Shown here: positions 41,718 to 48,118 of the stretch, piece by piece
How the letters are laid out: each line of letters opens with the position of its first letter
Numbering within the stretch: position 1 is the stretch's first letter
Assembly (NCBI GenBank): GCA_030427205.1
Contig: JAUHXC010000064.1
Span: 1-48,118, forward strand
Reading direction: 5' to 3'
Length of the DNA: 48,118 nt
Origin: a bacterium
GTDB lineage: Bacteria > Myxococcota_A > Bradymonadia > UBA7976 > UBA1532
The notes under the pieces: model-generated
What the model saw: the letters and a program-made list of their open reading frames with translations, nothing else
The model's database searches: none
Told to the model about the DNA's origin: nothing
Translations under genes and position numbers: made by a program

Positions 41718-42239
41718 TCATTCGGGGCGGGTGCGCAGGACCCGGGCCGGGTTGCCGGCGACGACGGCGAAGTCGGGCACATCCCGGGTGACCACGGCGC
41801 CCGCGCCCACCTGGACCCCGCGGCCGATGGTCACCCCCGGCAGCACGATGGCGCCGACGCCGATGTCGCAGCCGTCGCCGATGGCGATCGGGCCGAAGGT
41901 GAGCGGGGCGTCCATGATCGGGCGGCTGCGGCTCGACTCTTCGTGGCTCGAGGTGAGCATCTTCACGAACGGCCCGATGCCCACGCCGCGGCCGATGGTG
42001 ATGTTGCCCGCCGCGTGCAGGAAGGCGCGCTGGCCGATCCAGCAGTCGTCGCCGACCGTGAGCAGGCCCTTGTAGTAGCCCTTGAGCATCGCCTCGTGGC
42101 CGACGTAGACGTTCGAGCCGAGCACGACGTTCTCGGGGTGCCAGATACGCACGCCGTCTTCGAAGACGACGTGCTCGCCCATCGCGCGCAGCTGCGCGGG
42201 GGTGAACCGGCCGTCTCCATGGCTGCGGAAGCGTCGCAT
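41718..42239 (-). CDS. Hexapeptide-repeat acyltransferase (left-handed beta helix)
   Basis: 173 residues from ATG 42239. No ribosome site is evident; a TTG at 42275 would add 12 residues. After about 30 residues the chain shows isoleucine-patch hexapeptides: VVLGSNVYVGHEAMLKG, LTVGDDCWIGQRAFLHAAGNITIGRGVGIGP, then the loop with the likely catalytic His (MLTSSHEES), FGPIAIGDGCDIGVGAIVLPGVTIGRGVQVGAGAVVTRDVPDF. The end VVAGNPARVLRTR is the standard C-terminus of sugar O-acetyltransferases. It most likely acetylates a sugar in a surface glycan; donor and acceptor are not visible. First gene of the minus-strand operon. Confidence 0.88.
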   Translation of the reverse strand: MRRFRSHGDGRFTPAQLRAMGEHVVFEDGVRIWHPENVVLGSNVYVGHEAMLKGYYKGLLTVGDDCWIGQRAFLHAAGNITIGRGVGIGPFVKMLTSSHEESSRSRPIMDAPLTFGPIAIGDGCDIGVGAIVLPGVTIGRGVQVGAGAVVTRDVPDFAVVAGNPARVLRTRPE

Positions 42240-42308
42240 GGCGCGGATGGTGGCACGCCGGCTGTCGGGGCGCAACGGCGGGCGCGCGGCCGGCGGGCGC
42301 GGGAGTAC

Positions 42309-42465
42309 AGCAGGCGAACACTGAAACTGACCGTGCTCGCTGGCCCGATTCGCCGATTGCTGCGTTGCTCGACTTGCCGTTGCCCCCAGCAGCGTCTGCG
42401 TCTCGCGCCTTGCACTCGCCGAATCGGTCTGCGCGATCCCTGGTCAGTTCCAATGTCCGCCTGCT
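42309..42465. repeat. 157-base foldback inverted repeat (MITE-like element or structured RNA)
   Basis: Arms 42309-42332 and 42442-42465 pair over 24 positions with only three mismatches. Inside, 42337-42340 pairs with 42433-42436, 42345-42352 pairs perfectly with 42420-42427 (CCGATTCG), and 42354-42360 pairs at six of seven positions with 42412-42418. All three outer-arm mismatches are A-C on the plus strand, hence G-U wobbles in RNA from the minus strand. It lies in the 268-base divergent gap between the acyltransferase and glycosyltransferase genes. The motif GGTCAGTT(C/T)CA.TGT.CGCC, present once in each arm, resembles terminal repeats I recall from IS21-family elements. No ORF inside. Confidence 0.7.
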
Positions 42466-42507
42466 GGAAGGTCGCCGACGGGCCTCGCCGCTGTTACGCT
42501 CCGCCGC

Positions 42508-43215
42508 ATGTGGCCCTCGCTGACCATCGTACTGCCGGCCTTCGACGAAGAGGATGCGCTGCCGCTGACGGTGGCCCGCGTGCGCCAGTTCTTCGCGGAT
42601 TGGGTGGCCGATCCGGAGCTGATCATCGTCGACGACGGCAGCCGGGACGGCACGCCGGCGGTGGTCGATCGGCTCGCCGCCGAGCACGCCGAGGTCGTCG
42701 GGCTGCACCTCGATCGCAATCGGGGCATGGGCGCGGCCTTGCAGAAAGGCTACGCGGCCGCGAGCAAGCGGTGGGTCACGATGCTGCCCAGCGACGGCCA
42801 GATCGATCCCTATTCGCTGCCCGACTTCTTCGCCTGTATCGAGCGCACCGGCGCCGATCTGGTGACCTCGGTCTACCGCAACCGCGAGTACGACCCCTAT
42901 CGCAAGGCGCTGAGCGTCGGCCTGCGGGTCCTGACGGCGGCCATCGTCGGTACGCGGGCCCGCACCGAGGGCACCTATGTGGTGCGGCGCACGGTCTTGC
43001 ACGATCTGGGCGCGCGCTCGGACAGCTTCATGCTGACCCTCGAGATCCCCATCCGGGCGAAGCGCTTCGGCTACCGGGTCGAGACCATCGCCATCGACGT
43101 GCACGACCGCGTCGCCGGGGTGAGCAAGGCGACGAGCTATAAACGCATCGCCGCGACCTTCCGCGAGCTGGTGGCCCTGCGCATCGAGCTGGAGCGGGAG
43201 CGCACCCGCCGATGA
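42508..43215 (+). CDS. Glycosyltransferase family 2 (dolichyl/polyprenyl-phosphate mannose synthase-like)
   Basis: 235 residues from ATG 42508. No ribosome site precedes it; TTACGC ends eight bases upstream, so a leaderless transcript is possible. The GT-A core is complete: SLTIVLPAFDEEDALP at 4-19, the nucleotide-binding VDDGSRDGT at 41-49, DRNRGMGAALQKGYAAA at 69-85, and LPSDGQID at 93-100, in the place of the metal-binding acidic triad. There is no C-terminal membrane pair, so it is a soluble or peripheral enzyme. Related enzymes move a sugar from a nucleotide donor to a polyprenyl phosphate. It overlaps the next gene by ATGA, whose product is a flippase-like membrane protein. Confidence 0.9.
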   Translation: MWPSLTIVLPAFDEEDALPLTVARVRQFFADWVADPELIIVDDGSRDGTPAVVDRLAAEHAEVVGLHLDRNRGMGAALQKGYAAASKRWVTMLPSDGQIDPYSLPDFFACIERTGADLVTSVYRNREYDPYRKALSVGLRVLTAAIVGTRARTEGTYVVRRTVLHDLGARSDSFMLTLEIPIRAKRFGYRVETIAIDVHDRVAGVSKATSYKRIAATFRELVALRIELERERTRR

Positions 43216-44261
43216 GCCGCGGGTGGGATCGCCGACGGATCGTCTCGTGGGCCCTGCGGCTGGCGGTGCTCGGCGCGCTGGCGTGGTGGCTGAGCCGGGG
43301 CGACGCGGCCGCGCAGCTCGTCGAGACCTTGCGCGGGCTGCCGCCGGGGCCGCTGCTGGCCGCGATGGCGGTCGGCATCGCCGTGACCGTGATCGCCGGC
43401 GTGCGCTGGCGCCTCATCATGGCGGCGTTCGGCGCCGACCCGCTGCCGCCGATCGCCCAGCTGGTCCGGGCCTATTTCGTGGGCAACTTCTATAACGCCT
43501 ACGTGCCCGGGGCCATCGGCGGCGATCTCGTGCGCGGGGTCATCACCCGGCGCAGCTTCGGCGCGGTCAGCAAGAGCGTCATGGTGGTCTTCCTCGAGCG
43601 CTTCGTGGGGCTGGCCAGCTTGATCGCGGTGTTCGCGCTGGGCCTGCTGCTGGCGCCGCCGCTGCCGGCCATCGGCGAGTACGGGCCCTATGTCTTCGCC
43701 GCGGGCGCCGTGGGGCTCTTGGTGGTCGTCGCGCTGGCCAGCGCCCGGCGGCTGACGGCCCGCGTCGAGACCTGGCCGTTCCTGGGGGCGCTCATCGGCC
43801 TCGGGCGGCAGGTCGTCGCCCGCGTCGAGGCCCGACTGGGCGCGCGGCTGGCCCTGGCGGAGCTCGATCGCATCGGCCCGCTGGTCTGGGCCACGCTGCT
43901 CGCCGTCGGCATGCACGGCTGCGCCATCGCGGTCTTCCGGGTGCTGGCGCTGGCCCTCGACCTGCCCCTCGACGTGCCGACGCTGATGGTCATCGTGCCG
44001 CTGGCCATCGTCGCCAGCATGCTGCCCATCGCGGTGGCCGGGCTCGGCCCGCGGGAGGCGGCGCTCGTCGTCCTGCTCGCGCCGCTCGGGATCGAGCAGG
44101 CCGAGGCGCTGGCCTTGTCCCTGAGCTTCTGGGCGGTGATCATGGCCGCCGCGTCCACCGGCGGCCTGGTGCAACTGGTGTGGGGCATCGACATCCCCAA
44201 CGCCGACGGGCCGCCCGCCGAGTCCCCCCATTCGCCACAGCCCGAGGAGCCCCTTCCATGA
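43212..44261 (+). CDS. Lysylphosphatidylglycerol synthase TM-region / flippase-like membrane protein
   Basis: 349 residues, ATG 43212 overlapping the glycosyltransferase stop (ATGA). About eight membrane helices. The family signature is clear at about 94-111: YFVGNFYNAYVPGAIGGDLVRG, then SKSVMVVFLERFVGLASLI, and toward the end MLPIAVAGLGPREAALVVLL. This is the integral domain of MprF/LPG synthases (UPF0104) without the aminoacyl-transferring domain; stand-alone members are linked to lipid flipping or to transport of glycolipid intermediates. The C-terminal tail is Pro/Glu-rich. Gene order with the GT2 suggests a lipid-linked sugar path. The ribosome site for the next gene (GAGGAG) lies inside its end. 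Confidence 0.9.
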   Translation: MSRGWDRRRIVSWALRLAVLGALAWWLSRGDAAAQLVETLRGLPPGPLLAAMAVGIAVTVIAGVRWRLIMAAFGADPLPPIAQLVRAYFVGNFYNAYVPGAIGGDLVRGVITRRSFGAVSKSVMVVFLERFVGLASLIAVFALGLLLAPPLPAIGEYGPYVFAAGAVGLLVVVALASARRLTARVETWPFLGALIGLGRQVVARVEARLGARLALAELDRIGPLVWATLLAVGMHGCAIAVFRVLALALDLPLDVPTLMVIVPLAIVASMLPIAVAGLGPREAALVVLLAPLGIEQAEALALSLSFWAVIMAAASTGGLVQLVWGIDIPNADGPPAESPHSPQPEEPLP

Positions 44262-45013
44262 GCCGCGCCCGTAAGATCCTCATCGGTCTCGCCGCCGTCT
44301 TCGGCGTGCTGGTGCTCGCCGTCGTCCTCGCCGGGGTCATCGCCAGCGAGCCGCGCCCGACCGGCGAGCCGGGGCCCGCGGCGGACGCGCTGGCCCGCGA
44401 GATCCAGGCCAGCGTGGCCCTCGACGCCTGGGAGAAGACCGGCGCAGTGCAGTGGGGCTTCGGCGGCCGCCAGCAGCATCTGTGGGACAAACAGCGCATG
44501 CTGGCCCGGGTGAGCTGGGGCGAGCACCGGGTCTGGCTCGATCTGGGCACCCGCGAAGGCGTCGCGCAGACCGCCGGCGAGCGGGTCGAGGGCGAGGTGG
44601 CCCGCGCGCTGCTCGATCAGGCCTACGCCCACTGGGCCAACGACAGCTTCTGGCTCAACCCCTTCGGCAAGCTGTTCGACGACGGCACGACCCGGGCCAT
44701 CGTGAAGACCGATGACGGCGAAGGGCTGCTGATCAGCTATGGCTCGGGCGGGGTCACCCCCGGCGATGCCTACCTGTGGATCCGCGGGGACGACGGCAAG
44801 CCGAAGGCGTGGAAGATGTGGGTCTCGATCATCCCCATCGGCGGGCTGTTGGCGACCTGGGAGAACTGGATCACCACCGAGTCCGGCGCGGCCATCAGCA
44901 CCCGCCACAGCATCGGCGGGTTCCTGCCGCTCGAGCTGACCGACGTGAAGACCGCCGCCAGCGCCGCCGCGCTCGCCGGTGGTGAGGATCCCTTCGCGGT
45001 GCTCGGCCGATAG
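44258..45013 (+). CDS. Exported protein of unknown function, single N-terminal membrane anchor
   Basis: 251 residues from ATG 44258, overlapping the upstream stop (ATGA) with GAGGAG 9 bases before. Residues 6-29 (KILIGLAAVFGVLVLAVVLAGVIA) form a signal anchor; no lipobox Cys. The rest is a soluble domain I do not recognise: ALDAWEKTGAVQWGFGGRQQHLWD near 46-69, alternating Trp-rich beta strands, and SIIPIGGLLATWENWITTESGAAISTRHS near 187-215. The Trp/Arg beta pattern and the phrase on a gradient of hydrophobic strands recall LolA-type lipoprotein-sorting folds, but I cannot confirm it. Its place after the glycosyltransferase and flippase genes suggests an envelope role. Confidence 0.75.
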   Translation: MSRARKILIGLAAVFGVLVLAVVLAGVIASEPRPTGEPGPAADALAREIQASVALDAWEKTGAVQWGFGGRQQHLWDKQRMLARVSWGEHRVWLDLGTREGVAQTAGERVEGEVARALLDQAYAHWANDSFWLNPFGKLFDDGTTRAIVKTDDGEGLLISYGSGGVTPGDAYLWIRGDDGKPKAWKMWVSIIPIGGLLATWENWITTESGAAISTRHSIGGFLPLELTDVKTAASAAALAGGEDPFAVLGR

Positions 45014-45113
45014 GGGCCGACCGCCGCCGACCGGGGCCCACAGGCGGGCCCTGGATCGAGACCCGCCGCTGGGCGACACTGGGGCGGTCGCCGCTCGCCG
45101 AGGGGTCGTCTCC

Positions 45114-46391
45114 GTGATTCGCCGCTTCATCCGCCGGCATCGCCCGCCGCCCGAGACCCGCGTCTTCCGGCGCCTGCTCGAGCTGCACGCCGCCGGCGGG
45201 GCGTCCATCGGGGCGGTGGCCGAGGCGCTGCGGGTGGCGACGCTCTACACGGCGTCTCCGCGGGCGGGCGATCTCTCGGGGCATGTCGTGCCGGGCCTCG
45301 TCGCGGTCACCGAGCCGGTCATCGGCTTCGATCCGGCGACGCGGGTCTGGCGCCTCTTCACGGCGCCCGCCGAGCTGCGCGCGGTATGGGGTCGACGCCC
45401 GCCGCGGCCGGTGCCCGCCCTCGACGCGCTGCGCAGCGCGGCGGCTTTCGCATTGACCTTGCACATCGACCCGACGGCGGGCGACGGATCGGCGCCCATC
45501 GGCATGGAGGTCGAGCCGCGTCACGCCGGCAAGCTGGCCGCGGGGCTGGTGCCCGACGGGCGCGGCGGCTGGCGGGTGACCGGGCGCCTGCGCTGCACGA
45601 TCGAGGGTCCGGCGCGCGCCTGCCCCGACGGGCTCTGCGCCGCGTTGGGGCTCATCGCCCGCCGCGAGCCGGGGGTGGCCAGCGCCCACCTCGTCGAGCT
45701 GCCGTTGGCCCCCGGTGACCGGGCCTTCGGCATGGCCCTGACCGTGGCGACCGATGTCGATCGCAGCGGGCGGGCCAACGTGGTCCAGCGGGTCGAGGGG
45801 CACCTGGCGACGCTGTTTCGCGGGCGCCCGCCGCCGACGGTCTTCATCGTCGCGGCGCCGCAGCGGGAGGCGGTCTTCCGGCGGGGCGTGCCGCTCTTCG
45901 TGCGCGATGGACTCGGGGGCACCGGCATCGAGGTGCCCGATGGCCACCGGGTGGGTCTGGTCCTGCCGGCCGCCCGCCCGGCGGTGCTGCGCACCGATAC
46001 CGGCACGCTGCTCGTGGACTTCGGGCCCGACCTGGACGAGATGCACGGCACCCTGCGCGAGGCGCGCGCCCGCCTGGGCCGCACGCCCGGTCCGATCGTC
46101 TGGGTCCTGCAGCGCACCGCGATCGAGCGCCTCGATCCCGATCGCGAGGCCATCCTGTGCGCGATGTTCGAGGCCATCGCGGCGCTCGACAACCCGCTGA
46201 TCGTGCAGCGGGCGGTGGTCAGCGCCGAGGCGTCCGCCGGCCGCGCGCTCGCCGAGCGCATCGGCGCGCTGGGCTTCGCGGTGCACGCGCTGGGCTCGAC
46301 GCGGGAGGTGGCCGTCGAGGTCACCGGCCCCGAGACGGGGCTGCTCGGCCTGCCGGGCCGGCTGCTGGCGGGCCCGGAGCCCGTCGACTGA
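45114..46391 (+). CDS. Hypothetical protein, weakly SseB-like
   Basis: 425 residues from GTG 45114 (GAGGGG upstream). The frame is open to 44979, but that would overlap the preceding gene and gives an unlikely Arg/Pro-rich lead. The segment VATLYTASPRAGDLSGHVVPGLVAVTEPVIGFDPATRVWRLFTAPAEL (about 42-90) recalls the N-terminal domain of SseB-type proteins, where a small basic domain ends with a W/F-x-L-F-T-A/S motif; the similarity is only suggestive. The middle and C-terminal parts (PPTVFIVAAPQREAVF, PGPIVWVLQRTAIERL) are mixed alpha/beta with no recognised motif. No signal peptide, so probably cytoplasmic. Convergent with the cardiolipin synthase gene after 22 bases. Confidence 0.72.
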   Translation: MIRRFIRRHRPPPETRVFRRLLELHAAGGASIGAVAEALRVATLYTASPRAGDLSGHVVPGLVAVTEPVIGFDPATRVWRLFTAPAELRAVWGRRPPRPVPALDALRSAAAFALTLHIDPTAGDGSAPIGMEVEPRHAGKLAAGLVPDGRGGWRVTGRLRCTIEGPARACPDGLCAALGLIARREPGVASAHLVELPLAPGDRAFGMALTVATDVDRSGRANVVQRVEGHLATLFRGRPPPTVFIVAAPQREAVFRRGVPLFVRDGLGGTGIEVPDGHRVGLVLPAARPAVLRTDTGTLLVDFGPDLDEMHGTLREARARLGRTPGPIVWVLQRTAIERLDPDREAILCAMFEAIAALDNPLIVQRAVVSAEASAGRALAERIGALGFAVHALGSTREVAVEVTGPETGLLGLPGRLLAGPEPVD

Positions 46392-46413
46392 AGCGGCCGA
46401 CTGCACCCCGGCG

Positions 46414-47850
46414 TCAGAGCAGCGGGCTGGCCAGATGGGCCGCCGACTCCAGCAGCGTGCGCAGCGTCGACTGGCTCTCGATCTGCGAGAGGAAGATCTC
46501 GTCGCTGTCGGCCACCAGCTCGGCGTACCAGTCCGCCAGCTGCGCTGTCAGCGCCGGCGAGACCATGAAGCAGCCCACCTCGAAGCTGAGGTGGAAGCTG
46601 CGGGTATCGACGTTGGCGGTGCCCACCGAGCACAGATCGTCATCGACGACGAACGCCTTGGCGTGCAGCATCGGCCCCTTGTACTCGAAGATGTGCACGC
46701 CGGCGGCGAGCAGCTCGGGGTAGTACGAGCGGCAGGCCCACGCGACGAGCGGCACGTCGTTGTCCAGCGGCACCACCAGCCGCACGTCGATGCCGCGCAC
46801 CGCCGCCGCCTGCAGCGCGACCGACAGCGCCGGGCTGGGGATGAAATAAGGCGTCGCGATCCAGATCCGGCGGGCGGCCCGGGTGAAGGCCTGAAAATAG
46901 CCCAGGTGAATCCAAGGCTGGTCGGTATCGGGGCCGCTGGCGACCACCGCGATCTCGGCCGCCGCGCCCCGCTCGGTGCACGGAGCGGGCAGCGGCTCGA
47001 GCACCGGGGCCTCGGCGGGCCCGCCGCTGGCCGCGGCCCAGTCGGTGAGGAAGACTTGGCGCAGCGCCTGCACCGCCTTGCCTTCGATGCGCATCATGAG
47101 GTCCCGCCAGACGTGGCGGTACTCGTCGCCGACGTTCATGCCGCCGGTGAAGGCGACCCGATCGTCGACGATGATGATCTTGCGGTGGTTGACGAAGTTG
47201 ACCCGCGGCGTCCAGCGCAGCAGGCGCCAGGGCATGACCCGCGAGACGGCGGCGCCGGCCTCGACGAGCGGCGCGGCGAAGCGGGAATCGAAGCGCGGGC
47301 TGCCGTGGGCATCGACCAGCACCCGGACCTCGACCCCGGCCCGGGCCCGCTCGGCGAGCAGGTCGCGCAGGCGGCGGCCGGTCTCGTCGGGCTTCCAGAT
47401 GTAGAACAGCACCATCAGCGAGCGCTGCGCGCCATTGATGGCCTCTTCCATGGCCGGGTAGGCGGCGTCGCCGTCGATCAGCAGCTCGACCCGGTTGCCG
47501 ACGCTGGGGAAGACCGAGTCGCCCAGCGCGGCCCGCGGGATGCGCCCCTGGAAGAGCGACTCGCCGTCCATCGGGATCGGCCCGTGGCGCGCCTCGACCC
47601 GCTTGACCCGCGCCTGACGCTGCTCGCGGTGCTTCTCGAGCTGGGTCCGGCCCAGCAGCCACCACGCCATGGCGCCCAGGATCGGCGCGAAGGCCACGAA
47701 CAGCAGCCAGGCGATGGCGGCGTTCGGCCGCCCGCGGCGCCGCAGCAGGATGCTCGGCGCGGTCAGCGCGACGAGCAGGATGCCCAGCGGGGCGATGAAG
47801 GCATAGAACTCACCGAGGGCGAGGAACACGTCATCCATGGGGCGCATCAT
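46414..47850 (-). CDS. cls: Cardiolipin synthase, phospholipase D family
   Basis: 478 residues from ATG 47850; ATG 47838 (four residues shorter) is equally possible and a TTG at 47874 less so. Two N-terminal membrane helices (IAPLGILLVALTAPSILL and AIAWLLFVAFAPILGAMAWWLLG) are typical of ClsA. Two HKD motifs are complete: HRKIIIVD followed by DRVAFTGGMN, and HAKAFVVD followed by DDLCSVGTANVDTRSF. PWIHLGYFQAFTRAARRIWIATPYFIPS lies between them. The family condenses two phosphatidylglycerol molecules, or PG with another phospholipid, into cardiolipin at the inner membrane. Its promoter must lie in the roughly 45 bases before an IS66 end or inside that element. Confidence 0.93.
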   Translation of the reverse strand: MMRPMDDVFLALGEFYAFIAPLGILLVALTAPSILLRRRGRPNAAIAWLLFVAFAPILGAMAWWLLGRTQLEKHREQRQARVKRVEARHGPIPMDGESLFQGRIPRAALGDSVFPSVGNRVELLIDGDAAYPAMEEAINGAQRSLMVLFYIWKPDETGRRLRDLLAERARAGVEVRVLVDAHGSPRFDSRFAAPLVEAGAAVSRVMPWRLLRWTPRVNFVNHRKIIIVDDRVAFTGGMNVGDEYRHVWRDLMMRIEGKAVQALRQVFLTDWAAASGGPAEAPVLEPLPAPCTERGAAAEIAVVASGPDTDQPWIHLGYFQAFTRAARRIWIATPYFIPSPALSVALQAAAVRGIDVRLVVPLDNDVPLVAWACRSYYPELLAAGVHIFEYKGPMLHAKAFVVDDDLCSVGTANVDTRSFHLSFEVGCFMVSPALTAQLADWYAELVADSDEIFLSQIESQSTLRTLLESAAHLASPLL

Positions 47851-47894
47851 GCCGCCCGCGTGCCGCCGACCCAAGCCCCAATGCGACCTGCGAC

Positions 47895-48118
47895 GTAAGC
47901 CCTCCGCGAACCCCAGCAGATAGACGGGATGCCGAAACCGGGGCTCGGCGCAGGGTCGAGGCGCCCGGTCCGGTGGGCTCAGGCCACTGAGGCACCCACC
48001 CGGGCCTCGGCCCAGCGGTGCGGCAGCAGCTCATCCATCTTCGCCTTGGGCCATCCACCGGACAGCCTGATGAGCACGTCGGCGATGTACGCCTGCGGGT
48101 CGACCCCGGCGAGGTGGC
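47895..48118 (-). mobile_element. IS66-family insertion sequence, one end only
   Basis: At 47895 the plus strand begins GTAAGC, the usual start of IS66-family terminal inverted repeats, and 84 bases inside lies the stop codon of an IS66 transposase reading toward this end. The element continues past the window. The 8 bases outside it, CCTGCGAC at 47887-47894, would be the target duplication if the insertion is intact. Confidence 0.75.
47979..48118 (-). CDS. IS66 family transposase (TnpC), C-terminal fragment at window edge
   Basis: Forty-five codons are visible on the minus strand, ending TGA at 47981-47979. They contain the family C-terminal pattern: H-L-A-G-V-D-P-Q-A-Y-I-A-D-V-L-I-R-L, then K-M-D-E-L-L-P-H-R-W. 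In IS66 transposases this V-(N/D)-P-x-x-Y-L-x-D-V-L and E-L-L-P-x-x-W segment is the extreme C-terminus of the DDE enzyme. The rest lies beyond 48118, so intactness is unknown. Confidence 0.85.
   Translation of the reverse strand, partial: HLAGVDPQAYIADVLIRLSGGWPKAKMDELLPHRWAEARVGASVA

Noticed and set aside
42410..42438. TTGCAC as a -35 box for the glycosyltransferase gene
   Set aside because: No -10-like hexamer at 16-18 bases, and the region is part of the foldback repeat.
42309..42465. Integron attC site
   Set aside because: The size is near the upper range, but the terminal core motifs (RYYYAAC and GTTRRRY) are not at the ends.
47831..48058. 75-codon minus-strand frame across the IS66 end
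   Set aside because: It is out of frame with the recognisable transposase end and crosses the terminal repeat; no domain or ribosome site.

Overview
The window is very GC-rich and dense with long secreted proteins built from repeats. Several marks point to Myxococcota: a C-terminal MYXO-CTERM sorting tail (Cys pair, hydrophobic segment, Arg cluster), Asp-Met-rich low-complexity stretches after lipoboxes, ladders of MopE-type Cys/Asp motifs, thrombospondin type 3 repeats, and an RpoH-like sigma factor with an N-terminal extension. I cannot fix the class (Bradymonadia and Polyangia are both possible). No rRNA, tRNA or CRISPR array was seen. No gene-free stretch exceeds about 300 bases.

Layout. 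1-2844 (minus): two translationally coupled secreted thrombospondin-type-3 proteins, the downstream one cut by the window edge, behind a near-consensus sigma-70 promoter. 3020-3589 (plus): a small FMN-binding oxidase-like protein. 3614-6319 (minus): a TPR protein whose N-terminal domain looks like a STAND ATPase without its nucleotide-binding motifs. 6612-29035 (plus): two giant genes overlapping by ATGA. The first encodes a 3282-residue MYXO-CTERM protein (FG-GAP, PKD, nested jelly-roll, alpha/alpha-toroid and Ig-like modules). The second encodes a 4192-residue lipoprotein (20 MopE motifs, Ig/PKD modules, a full RHS/YD shell, a (Gly-Glu)67 tract and a Cys-rich tail). 29060-31645 (minus): a fused aspartate kinase/diaminopimelate decarboxylase. 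31839-34556 (minus): another lipoprotein with a Gly-Glu tract.

34737-35318 (minus) is a bolA-grxD pair, divergent from an RpoH-like sigma factor gene and a YqeY gene (35439-37029, plus). 37060-42239 (minus) is a probable operon, in transcription order: hexapeptide acyltransferase, DUF2723 GT-C-like membrane protein, ABC-2 ATPase, ABC-2 permease, and a membrane protein with a CxxC motif. Opposite it, 42508-46391 (plus) carries a GT2 glycosyltransferase, an LPG-synthase/flippase-type membrane protein and two proteins of unknown function. Between the two units lies a 157-base foldback inverted repeat. A cardiolipin synthase gene (minus) follows, and the window ends inside an IS66-family element whose terminal repeat lies about 45 bases upstream of it.

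About 60 percent of the window encodes exported, modular surface proteins. The most unusual material is the giant two-gene operon (RHS shell in a MopE lipoprotein, jelly-rolls nested inside PKD domains), the ATPase-dead STAND-like TPR protein, and the foldback repeat at 42309-42465.
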